Notes under the pieces: generated by a model | Seen by the model: only the letters and a program-made list of their open reading frames with translations | The model's database searches: none | What the model was told of the DNA's origin: nothing | Made by a program: the position numbers and the translations under genes | Part shown: positions 25,497 to 33,451 of the stretch, one piece after another | How positions within the stretch are numbered: position 1 is the stretch's first letter | Layout: the number at the start of each line of letters is the position of its first letter | DNA from: an uncultured bacterium | Lineage (GTDB): Bacteria; Patescibacteriota; Minisyncoccia; UBA6257; UBA9933 | Direction of reading: 5' to 3' | NCBI GenBank assembly: GCA_913009635.1 | Contig: CAJVXI010000004.1 | Location: 1 to 49,969, forward strand | DNA length: 49,969 nucleotides

Positions 25497-26363
25497 ATGA
25501 TTGGTCACGAAGATTTAATTGAAGATTTCAAAAAATTAGCAAACAAAGAGCGATTATCTCACGCTTATTTATTTTTTGGCGAACCGCAAGTAGGAAAATT
25601 TCTTTTTTCTCAGCATTTAGCTAATTTTTTAGAGAATAAATTATTTGAACTGCCAATTTCCTTTTTAAATGAAACATTTTTTATTTCTCCGGTTGATGGC
25701 ACAATTGGAATTGACGCTGTTCGTTCGTTAAAGCGTTTTTTGTATCAAAAGCCGGTAATTTCAAAATGGCGAATAGCAATTATTAGAGATGCGGAGAATT
25801 TAACTAACGAGGCTCAAAACGCTGTTTTGAAAATTTTAGAAGAACCGCCTGTTCAATCTTTAATTATTTTTATTGCTGATAATTATGACAATCTTTCTTC
25901 TACAATTCTTTCTCGTTTTCAGAAAATTTATTTTTCAAGAGTTTCATCTGGTGAGATAGAGAAATTTTTAATAAAGAAATATAAAATTAATCAAGATAAA
26001 GCAAAGAAAATAATAGTTGAATCTTTTGGTCGACCCGGACGCGCAATTGATTTGTTTGAAAATAAAAATCTGGGAAATATTAGAAAAATGGCCAAAGAAT
26101 TCCTGCGCATTGATAATTTAAGAGTGAGAAGGCGTTTTATTAAAGAAAAATTCATTAACAAATCTTCTACATATACGCATGTAGGGGGTAAAGAAGATAA
26201 ATTTGACGATTATATAATAGATAAATTTTTTGAGTTTTTAATTATTGAGCTTTGCAAGGACCGAATTAAGAATCTTAACGGGCTTCAAGAAATTTTTAAA
26301 AGATTAACTTTAATAAAACAGTTTAATGTTAATAAGAAATTACAAATAAGTGCTTTATATTAA
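25497..26363 (+). CDS. holB: DNA polymerase III delta' subunit
   Basis: I start at ATG 25497 (MIGHEDLIEDFKKLANKERL), since the longer frame is repeat-derived. The 288-aa protein is AAA+ of the clamp-loader type: SHAYLFFGEPQVGKFLFSQ is the P-loop region (GEPQVGKF, degenerate as in delta'), AENLTNEAQNAVLKILEEPP the Walker B/sensor region and LSSTILSRFQKIYF the SRC-like motif with Cys replaced by Phe. No zinc-binding Cys block is visible. It helps load the beta clamp. Confidence 0.88.
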   Translation: MIGHEDLIEDFKKLANKERLSHAYLFFGEPQVGKFLFSQHLANFLENKLFELPISFLNETFFISPVDGTIGIDAVRSLKRFLYQKPVISKWRIAIIRDAENLTNEAQNAVLKILEEPPVQSLIIFIADNYDNLSSTILSRFQKIYFSRVSSGEIEKFLIKKYKINQDKAKKIIVESFGRPGRAIDLFENKNLGNIRKMAKEFLRIDNLRVRRRFIKEKFINKSSTYTHVGGKEDKFDDYIIDKFFEFLIIELCKDRIKNLNGLQEIFKRLTLIKQFNVNKKLQISALY

Positions 26364-27434
26364 ATGAACAAAACAGGTGATGCCATAGCTATAATATTGA
26401 TTTGGGGAGGATTAATATATATGTTATTTAATTTTCTCCCAGATATTAATTTTTCTAAGAACTCTTTAGCTTCAACTTTTTCAGTTTTAGATTTTTCTAA
26501 TGATAATTATCAAGAGGGAATAATTACCATTTCTGAAGATAAAGAAAATTTTCAATCCGCAGCTTTTTATTTTAATAAACCCGTGGATATTTTTGATATT
26601 AAAGTTTCAGCGATTGATTCTAATTTGCTTTTTGCCGGCTCTGACAAGGGATTATTCATTAGCCGTAACAACGGGTCGGATTGGTACGCTTTTTCTGATT
26701 TAGAGAAGAAAATATATTCCGCAAAAGTTTATAAGATTTTAACGGGCGTAAACTCGGATGAAAAAAGCGAAATATTTGTTTCTGTTTTTAAGAATGGAAA
26801 AGGGATGATTTATAGAACTTTTGACAATTTTTTCTCATTGGAAAAGATTTTTGAAATTAATAATGAGGCGATTTATGACTTTGATATTTTAAATGGTTTT
26901 TTGTATCTCGGCTTATCAGACGGCAGAATTTTAGCTTATTCTATAAACAAGAAAGAATTTCGAGTTTTAAATAATTTAAGTTCACTAATTATTGATTTAG
27001 ACGTTAAAAGGAATGGACAATTGATTTATGTTGCTTTAAAATCGGGCGGTTTTTTAGTAAGTCAGGATGGAGGTAAAAATTTTATTCGTCAAAAATATTT
27101 AGATAGATACAAGGGAACCAACAAGATTAAAATGTTTTTTGTTGATTTATTGAATAATTCAACAATTTATGCCGCTACTCAGTCTGGCTTAATTTGTTCT
27201 TATGATTTTGGTAATAGCTGGAAAGCATTTAAGTCAATTCCATTGGAAAAATCAATGACAAGCGCGCTAGACATTGATAATAAAGGAAAAATTTATGTGG
27301 CTTCAGACAGTAAAATTTACAGTAGTTGTGATTCTGGCTCTAATTGGAAGATTTTAGATCCGCAAATAGGCAAAAGAGAGGTGTCAATAATAATATTAAA
27401 TAATGATAAAATTATTATAGGAACAAGGCATTAA
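26364..27434 (+). CDS. membrane-anchored BNR/Asp-box beta-propeller protein
   Basis: Starts directly after the holB stop (TAA ATG). It has 356 aa with an N-terminal hydrophobic anchor (IAIILIWGGLIYMLFNFLP) and then repeats with Asp boxes (S-x-D-x-G-x-x-W/F): SRNNGSDWYAF, SQDGGKNFI, SYDFGNSWKAF, SCDSGSNWKIL. This is the fold of sialidases and Ycf48-like assembly factors. No catalytic residues can be assigned, so a binding or scaffolding role outside the membrane is most likely. Confidence 0.65.
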   Translation: MNKTGDAIAIILIWGGLIYMLFNFLPDINFSKNSLASTFSVLDFSNDNYQEGIITISEDKENFQSAAFYFNKPVDIFDIKVSAIDSNLLFAGSDKGLFISRNNGSDWYAFSDLEKKIYSAKVYKILTGVNSDEKSEIFVSVFKNGKGMIYRTFDNFFSLEKIFEINNEAIYDFDILNGFLYLGLSDGRILAYSINKKEFRVLNNLSSLIIDLDVKRNGQLIYVALKSGGFLVSQDGGKNFIRQKYLDRYKGTNKIKMFFVDLLNNSTIYAATQSGLICSYDFGNSWKAFKSIPLEKSMTSALDIDNKGKIYVASDSKIYSSCDSGSNWKILDPQIGKREVSIIILNNDKIIIGTRH

Positions 27435-27570
27435 ATTTCTAATTTCTAATTTCTAATTTCTAATTTCTAATTACTAATTTCTAATCAATTTTTAATGTTC
27501 TAATGTTTAAAAATTAAAGAATTAGAAATTCATTCAAAATTCAAGATTAATAATTAAAAATTTATCATAC
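27435..27570. repeat. 7-bp-period repeat hairpin (TTTCTAA array) before frr
   Basis: At least six TTTCTAA heptamers, then after a centre the inverse AATTAGAAAT and AAAATTCAAG-type units. No gene. Confidence 0.85.
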
Positions 27571-28119
27571 ATGGATATTATAAAAGATTTAGAATTTCAT
27601 ATGAATAAGGCCATAGAATATTTTATGGAGCAGCTTTCTGGAATTCGTGGCGGTCGGCCGACACCAAAATTAATAGAAGATATTTCAGTTGATTATCTTG
27701 AGCAGAAATTATCTATTAAGCAATTAGGTTCGATCAGCGTTATTCCACCAAGGGAAATTCAGATATCTGTATGGGATAAACAATGTCTTGCTAATATTGT
27801 TAAGGCGATTGAGTCGTCAAATCTAAATATTAGCGCCAATATTGAGGGTAATTTAATAAGGATAAATTTGCCGCCTTTATCACAAGAGCGCAGGTTAGAA
27901 TTGGTTAAAGTAGTAAAAAAAGAAGCCGAGGAAACGAAAATAAAAATTCGCTCTTCTCGTGACGAAACCAATAAAAAAATTAATCATCAGCTCGAGCAAG
28001 ATGAAATCAATAAAGATGACAAGTTTAGATTAAAAGAAAAGGTTCAGAAATTAGTTGATGAAAAAAATAAGGAAATTGAGACGGCATTAGGAAACAAGGT
28101 TAAGGAGATAGAAGATTAG
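27571..28119 (+). CDS. frr: ribosome recycling factor
   Basis: A 182-aa RRF of normal length. GIRGGRPTPKLIEDISVDYL is the conserved N-terminal helix and turn (with the usual R-x-G-R pattern), then LGSISVIPPREIQISVWD, INLPPLSQERRLELVK and the C-terminal helix DDKFRLKEKVQKLVDEKNKE. With EF-G it splits post-termination ribosomes. rseP-like follows after 6 bp. Confidence 0.96.
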   Translation: MDIIKDLEFHMNKAIEYFMEQLSGIRGGRPTPKLIEDISVDYLEQKLSIKQLGSISVIPPREIQISVWDKQCLANIVKAIESSNLNISANIEGNLIRINLPPLSQERRLELVKVVKKEAEETKIKIRSSRDETNKKINHQLEQDEINKDDKFRLKEKVQKLVDEKNKEIETALGNKVKEIED

Positions 28120-28125
28120 AAAAAT

Positions 28126-29172
28126 ATGCTTATAGGAATTATATCGGTAATAATTTTTCTTTCAATTTTGATTTTAGTCCATGAATTGGGGCATTTTTTG
28201 GCGGCTAAAAAATTTGGTTTATTGGTTGAAGAATTTGGTTTTGGTTTGCCGCCACGGATTTGGAGCAAAAAGATAGGGGACACAATTTATAGTATAAATG
28301 CTCTGCCTATCGGTGGGTTTGTAAAAATATTCGGAGAAGATGGGATAGATTCGGAAAATTCAGATTCATCTGTAGATTCAGGACGTGGAAAAAGAAATTT
28401 TAAATTTCTTCCTATGTGGCAGCGCGGATTAATTCTTTCCGCAGGCGTTTTGATGAATTTTGTTCTTGGTTGGTTTATAATTTCTATTGTTTTTTTCGTT
28501 GGTCTTCCTCAGGCGATATTTATTACAGAAGTTGTTCCTGATAGCCCCGCTGCCGAGATTGGTTTAATAGTTGGAGATAAAATAACTAATTTTTTAAAAT
28601 TAGATGAATTTATTGAATATGTTAATGATAATAAAGGGAAGGAAATTGGTTTGGAAATTGAGCGTCTAGGCAAGGTGTTTAGTGTTCAAGCGGTGCCGAG
28701 AATAAACCCTCCAAAAGGACAAGGCGCTTTGGGTGTTGCTTTAGTTGAAGGAGGTTCGCCTAAAATGGGTCTGTTTAGCAGTTTTTATGAAGGATTTAAA
28801 TCTTCAATTGGAATTATTGAAAGTATTGCCGTAGCTATCTTCGGCTTGATTAAATCAGCCGTTGTTGGCGAGGCGACTATGGAGTCCGTTGCCGGACCTG
28901 TGGGAATCGTAAAGATTACCGCGCAAGCAGGTAGTTTGGGATTTATTTATTTGCTTCAGCTTCTGGCTTTAATTTCTTTAAATTTGGCGGTTATTAATAT
29001 AATTCCTTTTCCGGCTTTAGACGGAGGGCGTTTGCTGTTTTTGGCAATTGAAAAAATTAAGGGTTCACCGCTTAATCCAAAATTTGAAAGATTCGCTAAC
29101 GCCGGCGGAATGGCTTTATTATTGCTTTTGATGCTTTTAATAACCATAAAAGACATTTCCAGATTTTTTTAG
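28126..29172 (+). CDS. rseP: site-2 intramembrane metalloprotease, RseP/RasP-like
   Basis: A 348-aa M50 family protease. HELGH at residues 19-23 in the first membrane helix gives the zinc ligands and catalytic Glu, and FPALDGGRLLFL near residue 300 gives the third ligand. A PDZ domain lies in between (VVPDSPAAEIGLIVGDKI). Four membrane segments are visible. It probably cleaves anti-sigma factors or signal-peptide remnants; no anti-sigma gene is in the window. Confidence 0.9.
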   Translation: MLIGIISVIIFLSILILVHELGHFLAAKKFGLLVEEFGFGLPPRIWSKKIGDTIYSINALPIGGFVKIFGEDGIDSENSDSSVDSGRGKRNFKFLPMWQRGLILSAGVLMNFVLGWFIISIVFFVGLPQAIFITEVVPDSPAAEIGLIVGDKITNFLKLDEFIEYVNDNKGKEIGLEIERLGKVFSVQAVPRINPPKGQGALGVALVEGGSPKMGLFSSFYEGFKSSIGIIESIAVAIFGLIKSAVVGEATMESVAGPVGIVKITAQAGSLGFIYLLQLLALISLNLAVINIIPFPALDGGRLLFLAIEKIKGSPLNPKFERFANAGGMALLLLLMLLITIKDISRFF

Positions 29173-29180
29173 AATTCTTA

Positions 29181-29209
29181 TTGACAGGATAGCTGGGTTA
29201 TGTTATTCT
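29181..29209 (+). promoter_or_regulatory. sigma70-type promoter of the GlcG/HbpS-like gene
   Basis: TTGACA (29181-29186), 17-bp spacer, TATTCT (29204-29209), about 62 nt of leader. Confidence 0.75.
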
Positions 29210-29277
29210 ATTTTTAGTTGTTTGAATAATTGAATAAGTAATGTTTTATAAAAATTTAACAGAAAGGAGGTTGTGTA

Positions 29278-29727
29278 ATGCGTACATTAAAAACTTTAAC
29301 TTTGGACGAAGCACAGCAAATAATTCATCACATTAACAACGAAGCAACACATGATAATGGTGCTCCTGTATCTATTGCCGTGGTGGGTGTTGACGGAGAG
29401 CTTACTGCTTTTGCCGCGATGGATGACGTTATGCCAGCTAGCCGTCAGATTGCCGTAAATAAGGCAAAAACTGCGATTGCCGGCAGAAGAGACACGCTTT
29501 ACTGGGAAATAAAAAAAGAGAAATTTCCGGCATTTGATGGCAGAGACTTTACAGATGTTAATTTTACATGTTTTGCTGGAGGTGTAGTAATATTAAAGAA
29601 CAACAGCTTTGTAGGAGCAATCGGGGTCAGCGGTAGAAAATCTAAAAGAGAAATAGAGAGTGGACGTTCTCAAGATCACGAGTTGGCAGTCAATGCTTGT
29701 ACTAGTTTTGAGCATGGAGAGTTGTAG
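29278..29727 (+). CDS. GlcG/HbpS-like (DUF336) protein
   Basis: A 149-aa protein matching the GlcG/HbpS fold: TLDEAQQIIHHINNEA, PVSIAVVGVDGELTAFAAMD, MPASRQIAVNKAKTAIAGRR, then FAGGVVILKNNSFVGAIGVSG near the C-terminus. Relatives bind haem or corrinoids or are small-molecule binding companions; the precise role here is unknown. It has a full Shine-Dalgarno AAAGGAGG, its own promoter and terminator, so it forms an isolated cassette with a leader. Confidence 0.8.
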   Translation: MRTLKTLTLDEAQQIIHHINNEATHDNGAPVSIAVVGVDGELTAFAAMDDVMPASRQIAVNKAKTAIAGRRDTLYWEIKKEKFPAFDGRDFTDVNFTCFAGGVVILKNNSFVGAIGVSGRKSKREIESGRSQDHELAVNACTSFEHGEL

Positions 29728-29757
29728 TAACTTCAGTAAAAGAATTTTATAAAATAT

Positions 29758-29787
29758 AAGGGCTTGGTTAATTACCAGCCCTTTTTT
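29758..29787 (+). terminator. Rho-independent terminator of the GlcG/HbpS-like gene
   Basis: AAGGGCTTGGT / ACCAGCCCTT (one bulged T) with a 5-nt loop and a TTTTTTA tail. Confidence 0.8.
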
Positions 29788-29807
29788 ATTTTATGTGATT
29801 TTTGAGA

Positions 29808-29836
29808 TTGAGGTACTGGTTAAAATATGCTATACT
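29808..29836 (+). promoter_or_regulatory. promoter of a candidate small RNA / NYN leader
   Basis: TTGAGG (29808-29813), 17-bp spacer, TATACT (29831-29836) with an extended TGC just before it. Confidence 0.6.
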
Positions 29837-29842
29837 TATAGT

Positions 29843-29932
29843 AATTAAATAATAAAGAACGGGGCGTGGCCCTGACTTTAAAAAATTTATTGTGAATTTT
29901 AACAAGCCGGGGAATTTTTCCGCGGTTTTTTT
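29843..29932 (+). ncRNA. candidate small RNA or attenuated leader before the NYN gene
   Basis: About 90 nt between the promoter at 29808-29836 and a terminator-like hairpin (AAGCCGGGGAA / TTCCGCGGTT, one G-G mismatch, seven T). Inside are GGGGC-GTG-GCCCT and AAAATT / AATTTT hairpins. It ends 12 bp before the NYN ATG. It resembles no riboswitch I know. It may be an independent RNA or a regulator of the next gene by attenuation. Confidence 0.45.
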
Positions 29933-29944
29933 GTGAAATTAAAT

Positions 29945-30523
29945 ATGTTTAATAAAAAAATAAAAGAAGTAAAAAACAGGAGCATTTATGTATTTATAGA
30001 CGCATCTAATGTTTGGAATGCCGTAAAGTCGGTAAAGAAATTTATTGAATATAAAAAGCTTAAAAATTATTTTAAAAACGAATTAAATGCTAATAAAGTT
30101 GAAATTTTTTATTATGATGCTTATCCGAAAGACGGTACAAGAGATTATAGTATAGATGAGAAACATAAATTTTACACATATCTTAAAAAGGGGCTTGGTT
30201 TTACCGTGAGAAAAAAAGAATTGAAAAGAATCTCTATTATTAGCGAAAATAGAGAATCGGTTATAGAAAAAGGAAATATGGATGTAGAACTGACAATTGA
30301 TGCCATTCATAATATAAATAAATACGACGTAGCTGTTTTATTTAGCGGCGATGCTGATTTTTTGGCGTTGGTAAATTATTTAAAAAATAGCGGTAAGAAA
30401 GTTTATATTTTTTCATCAAAAGATAATATTTCTCATGAATTAAAAACAGGAGGAAGCGGTTATTTTGATTTGAAAAACATAGATGAATTTTGGGGTAAAG
30501 ATTTAAAATATCGTATAAAATAA
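29945..30523 (+). CDS. NYN-domain (LabA/PIN-like) ribonuclease candidate
   Basis: I start at ATG 29945 (MFNKKIKEVKNRSIYVFID), with a GTG at 29933 also in frame. The 192-aa protein has the NYN acidic pocket: YVFIDASNVWNA (Asp 1), KGNMDVELTIDA (second Asp) and VLFSGDADFLALVNYLKNSG (S-G-D-x-D-F). This metal-dependent fold cuts RNA in many relatives. A hairpin on the minus strand lies just after the stop. Confidence 0.8.
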   Translation: MFNKKIKEVKNRSIYVFIDASNVWNAVKSVKKFIEYKKLKNYFKNELNANKVEIFYYDAYPKDGTRDYSIDEKHKFYTYLKKGLGFTVRKKELKRISIISENRESVIEKGNMDVELTIDAIHNINKYDVAVLFSGDADFLALVNYLKNSGKKVYIFSSKDNISHELKTGGSGYFDLKNIDEFWGKDLKYRIK

Positions 30524-30593
30524 AAACACCCTCAACTAAGAGGGTGTCCCTAGGATGTATAACCCTTACGGTTCTATGCCAGAACCGAAAGAC
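30515..30593 (-). ncRNA. candidate orphan small RNA
   Basis: On the minus strand a good promoter (TTGACA 30622-30627, 16-bp spacer, TATAGT 30600-30605) is followed by about 75 nt with two hairpins: CGGTTCT / AGAACCG (30570-30587), then the terminator ACACCCTC / GAGGGTGT (30526-30547) followed by TTTTTATTTT. No coding frame with a start site fits. It is convergent with the NYN gene and ends inside its 3' untranslated part. No known RNA family recognised. Confidence 0.55.
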
Positions 30594-30731
30594 ATTATTA
30601 CTATAATCTATCGTCAAGTTTTGTCAACTGTGGACAATCAAAAAGTCGAGGAAATGATTGTTTTTCTATTGAAATAATCACCCAACAAAAAATTAGACAA
30701 ATAGTTCGATAAACTCATTATAAATAAATTT

Positions 30732-31385
30732 ATGAATTTATTACTCACATCAGCGGGGATAACGAACGAAGCTATAAAAACGGTTTTTTCAGAGCTTGCG
30801 CCAAAAAAGCTTTCTGAATGTATCGTTGCTTTTATTCCAACTGCGGCGAATATGGAAGAGGATAAAAGCTGGATGGAAGAAGATATTGAAAATTTCAGAA
30901 AGGCGGGAGTAAAAGAAGTTGTAATGGTTGATATAGAAAATCTTAAAAAAGATGAATGGCTTCCAAAACTTAAATTATCTGACGTTATTTGTTTTGGCGG
31001 CGGTAATACATATCATCTGCTTAATTGGGTTCGCAAGTCAGGACTTGTTGATGAATTAAAAGAATTATTAGAAACGCGGTTATACATTGGTATTAGCGCG
31101 GGGAGTATAATTTCTGGGCCAGATGTTTCGTATAGCGAAGATATTTTTCCGGAAGAAGAAAAAGGTGAATTAACGGATTTATCAGGATTGAATTATGTTC
31201 CTTTTATAAGAGTTGTACCTCACTATCTATCATCGTTATTTTCAAATAAAAAAGATGAGGATATTCTAGAGATTTCAAAAAAGTTAAATTATCCTATTTA
31301 TGCTATAGACGACAATACAGCAATAGCAATAAAAGACGGCAAAGAAAAAATAATTTCTGAAGGCAAATGGAAAAAATATAATTAG
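30732..31385 (+). CDS. peptidase S51 (dipeptidase E-like)
   Basis: A 217-aa protein. GGGNTYHLL near residue 95 and YIGISAGSIISG near 118, with the nucleophile Ser in the G-x-S-A-G elbow, are the hallmarks of peptidase E/cyanophycinase-like S51 enzymes, and RVVPHYLSS gives the His. Dipeptidase E splits Asp-X dipeptides. Likely a cytoplasmic peptide-salvage enzyme. Confidence 0.87.
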   Translation: MNLLLTSAGITNEAIKTVFSELAPKKLSECIVAFIPTAANMEEDKSWMEEDIENFRKAGVKEVVMVDIENLKKDEWLPKLKLSDVICFGGGNTYHLLNWVRKSGLVDELKELLETRLYIGISAGSIISGPDVSYSEDIFPEEEKGELTDLSGLNYVPFIRVVPHYLSSLFSNKKDEDILEISKKLNYPIYAIDDNTAIAIKDGKEKIISEGKWKKYN

Positions 31386-31404
31386 AAATTAGAAAAGTAA
31401 ATTT

Positions 31405-31950
31405 ATGGAATTGAAAAAGAGGAAAAATATGATAAATAATTTTGACGATAAAAACGATATTTTTAAAATTAGCTCTGAAATAAGAGAAGCTACGTTAGAT
31501 GATGTGGCAGATATTCAAGCTTTAACTAAAAAACTTTTTGTGCATGAAATTAGTGAGGGATATAGTGATAATTTGGATTCCAACTGGAGTTTTAGCGAAG
31601 AAGGAAAAAAGGAAATTCAAGAAAGAATTACTTCAAAGAAAAGTAGTTGTGGCTTTGTATTTATGATTGATAATCAAATAGTGGGTTATTTGATTGGTAG
31701 GATATTAGAAGAAGAAACTGGCAGGGCTGAATTAAAATATGCCGATTTAGAGTATATGTTTGTGGATGATAAATATAGAGGGAGAAGTATTGGCGAAAAA
31801 TTAGTTAAAAAATTTAAAAACTGGGTTAAGTCAAAGGGTTTAAAAATTATCAAGACAAATGTTTCATACAAAAATAAGGGGGCTATTAGTTTTTATACAA
31901 AAATGGGCTTAATTCCGGCAGATGTTACAATGAAAATGACAGTTGAATAA
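31405..31950 (+). CDS. GNAT-family N-acetyltransferase
   Basis: Up to 181 aa. Two starts are possible: ATG 31405 and ATG 31429; the second has GAGGAAAAAT before it. The GNAT core is clear: IREATLDDVADIQALTKKLF, then LEYMFVDDKYRGRSIGEKLVKK, the acetyl-CoA-binding R-G-x-x-I-G loop, and NVSYKNKGAISFYTKMGLIP. The substrate is unknown. Confidence 0.85.
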   Translation: MELKKRKNMINNFDDKNDIFKISSEIREATLDDVADIQALTKKLFVHEISEGYSDNLDSNWSFSEEGKKEIQERITSKKSSCGFVFMIDNQIVGYLIGRILEEETGRAELKYADLEYMFVDDKYRGRSIGEKLVKKFKNWVKSKGLKIIKTNVSYKNKGAISFYTKMGLIPADVTMKMTVE

Positions 31951-31977
31951 ATTTTGATTCATTTAAAATAGAAGTCG

Positions 31978-32012
31978 CAAGTACTCCCACGCGTGGAAGT
32001 GCCTGTTTTTTT
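31978..32012 (+). terminator. Rho-independent terminator after the GNAT gene
   Basis: CAAGTACTCCCACG / CGTGGAAGTGCCTG with a few mismatches, followed by seven T. Confidence 0.65.
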
Positions 32013-32032
32013 ATAAACCAAAATCCCGGTTT

Positions 32033-32115
32033 AAATCCCTAAATTAATGAAAAAGAGTTAATTCTGGGATTTAATAAATAAACGGCTCACACGGCGTGTG
32101 AGCCGTTTATTTATT
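32033..32115. repeat. two tandem hairpins before proS
   Basis: AAATCCCTAAATTAA / TTAATTCTGGGATTT (32033-32072), then a perfect 20-bp inverted repeat centred on GGC (32073-32115; arms AATAAATAAACGGCTCACAC and inverse). The second has the AT-rich flanks of a bidirectional terminator. Confidence 0.75.
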
Positions 32116-32124
32116 AAGGATTTT

Positions 32125-32153
32125 TTGACTAAGAGGGTTTTTTTGGCTACAAT
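32125..32153 (+). promoter_or_regulatory. leaderless promoter of proS
   Basis: TTGACT (32125-32130), 17-bp spacer, TACAAT (32148-32153), 7 nt before the ATG at 32161. This places the transcription start at or next to the start codon. Confidence 0.75.
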
Positions 32154-32160
32154 ATAAATA

Positions 32161-33381
32161 ATGTTTCAGTCTCAACTCTTTACTAAAACACAAAAAGAAG
32201 CTCCAAAAGACGAAGAAGCAATTAACGCCAAACTTCTTATTAGGGGCGGTTTTGTAGATAAGTTAATGGCCGGGGTCTATACCTTTTTACCCCTTGGTCT
32301 TATTGTTTTAAAAAAGATTGAAAATATTATACGAGATGAAATGATAAAAGCTGGAGGGCAAGAAATTTTGATGCCTACGCTTCATCCTAAACGTATTTGG
32401 GAATCTACGGGAAGGTGGGAAATGATGGATGATTTATATAAATTAAAAGATAAAAGCGGGAAAGATTTTGCGCTTGGCTCCACTCATGAAGAAGTTATTA
32501 CGCCTTTGATGAAAAAATTTATTATTTCTTATAATGATTTGCCAAAATATGTGTTTCAGATTCAAAATAAATTTAGGGATGAACCTCGCGCTAAATCCGG
32601 ATTATTAAGAACCAGAGAGTTTATAATGAAGGATTTATATTCTTTTCATTCCAATGAGAAGGATATGGAGGATTATTATGATGAAATGAAGGTTCATTAT
32701 AAAAACATTTTTGATGCCTGCGGAATTGGCAGAGAAACATTCATTACATTTGCCTCTGGCGGCAGTTTTTCAAAGTATTCTCATGAATTTCAGACGATAA
32801 CTGAAGCTGGAGAAGATAAAATTTTTCTTTGCGAAAAATGTAAAATTGCGGTAAATAGTGAAATTATTGATAATCAGAATTCTTGTCCAGAATGCGGCAA
32901 CAAGGATTTAATTGAGAAAAAAGCGATTGAAGTAGGTAATATTTTTAAATTAAAAACAAAATTTTCGGATTCTTTTGAGTTAAAATTTACAGATAAAGAT
33001 GGTTTAGATAAAGACATTATTATGGGATGCTACGGAATTGGTCCTGCGCGCGTAATGGGCGCTATAATAGAAGTTCATCATGATGAAAACGGTATTATTT
33101 GGCCGAAAAACATAGCTCCATTTCAGGTTCATTTGCTAAGCTTGGGAAAAAACAAGAAATCAGAAAAGGTTTACAATAGCTTGAAAAAACAAGGAATAGA
33201 GGTACTATATGATGACAGAGATGATTCCAGTGCTGGCGAGAAATTTACTGAGGCGGATTTAATCGGTATTCCATACAGAGCCGTAATCAGCGAGAAAACA
33301 GGGGATAAGATTGAGATAAAGAAACGATGCCAGAAAGATATAAAATTAATTAATGAAAAAGAGTTAATAAAAATGTTATAA
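32161..33381 (+). CDS. proS: prolyl-tRNA synthetase lacking the editing insertion, with a zinc-ribbon-like patch
   Basis: A 406-aa class II synthetase. Motif 1 region AGVYTFLPLGLIVLKKIENI, motif 2 FRDEPRAKSGLLRTREFIMK and motif 3 CYGIGPARVMGAI are present, followed by the anticodon-binding domain (VHLLSLGKNKKSEK). Bacterial ProRS is usually about 570 aa with the INS editing domain between motifs 2 and 3. Here that gap is only about 80 residues and contains CEKCKIAV ... CPECGN (about residues 224-245), a CxxC-x(n)-CxxC zinc ribbon. Ala-tRNA(Pro) editing in cis is therefore absent. Confidence 0.92.
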   Translation: MFQSQLFTKTQKEAPKDEEAINAKLLIRGGFVDKLMAGVYTFLPLGLIVLKKIENIIRDEMIKAGGQEILMPTLHPKRIWESTGRWEMMDDLYKLKDKSGKDFALGSTHEEVITPLMKKFIISYNDLPKYVFQIQNKFRDEPRAKSGLLRTREFIMKDLYSFHSNEKDMEDYYDEMKVHYKNIFDACGIGRETFITFASGGSFSKYSHEFQTITEAGEDKIFLCEKCKIAVNSEIIDNQNSCPECGNKDLIEKKAIEVGNIFKLKTKFSDSFELKFTDKDGLDKDIIMGCYGIGPARVMGAIIEVHHDENGIIWPKNIAPFQVHLLSLGKNKKSEKVYNSLKKQGIEVLYDDRDDSSAGEKFTEADLIGIPYRAVISEKTGDKIEIKKRCQKDIKLINEKELIKML

Positions 33382-33451
33382 ACGATGCAATGTTATAATG
33401 TTGTATTGTTTCAACTACAGCAACTACAACAAATAAAACATTACAACTTCT

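Noticed and set aside
29843-29932. fluoride or preQ1 riboswitch
   Set aside because: The GGGGC-GTG-GCCCT hairpin lacks the conserved bases of either class, and the downstream gene is an NYN protein.
30342-30617. minus-strand 91-aa ORF over the NYN 3' end
   Set aside because: It is antisense to conserved NYN motifs and covers the hairpins and promoter of the candidate small RNA; no SD.
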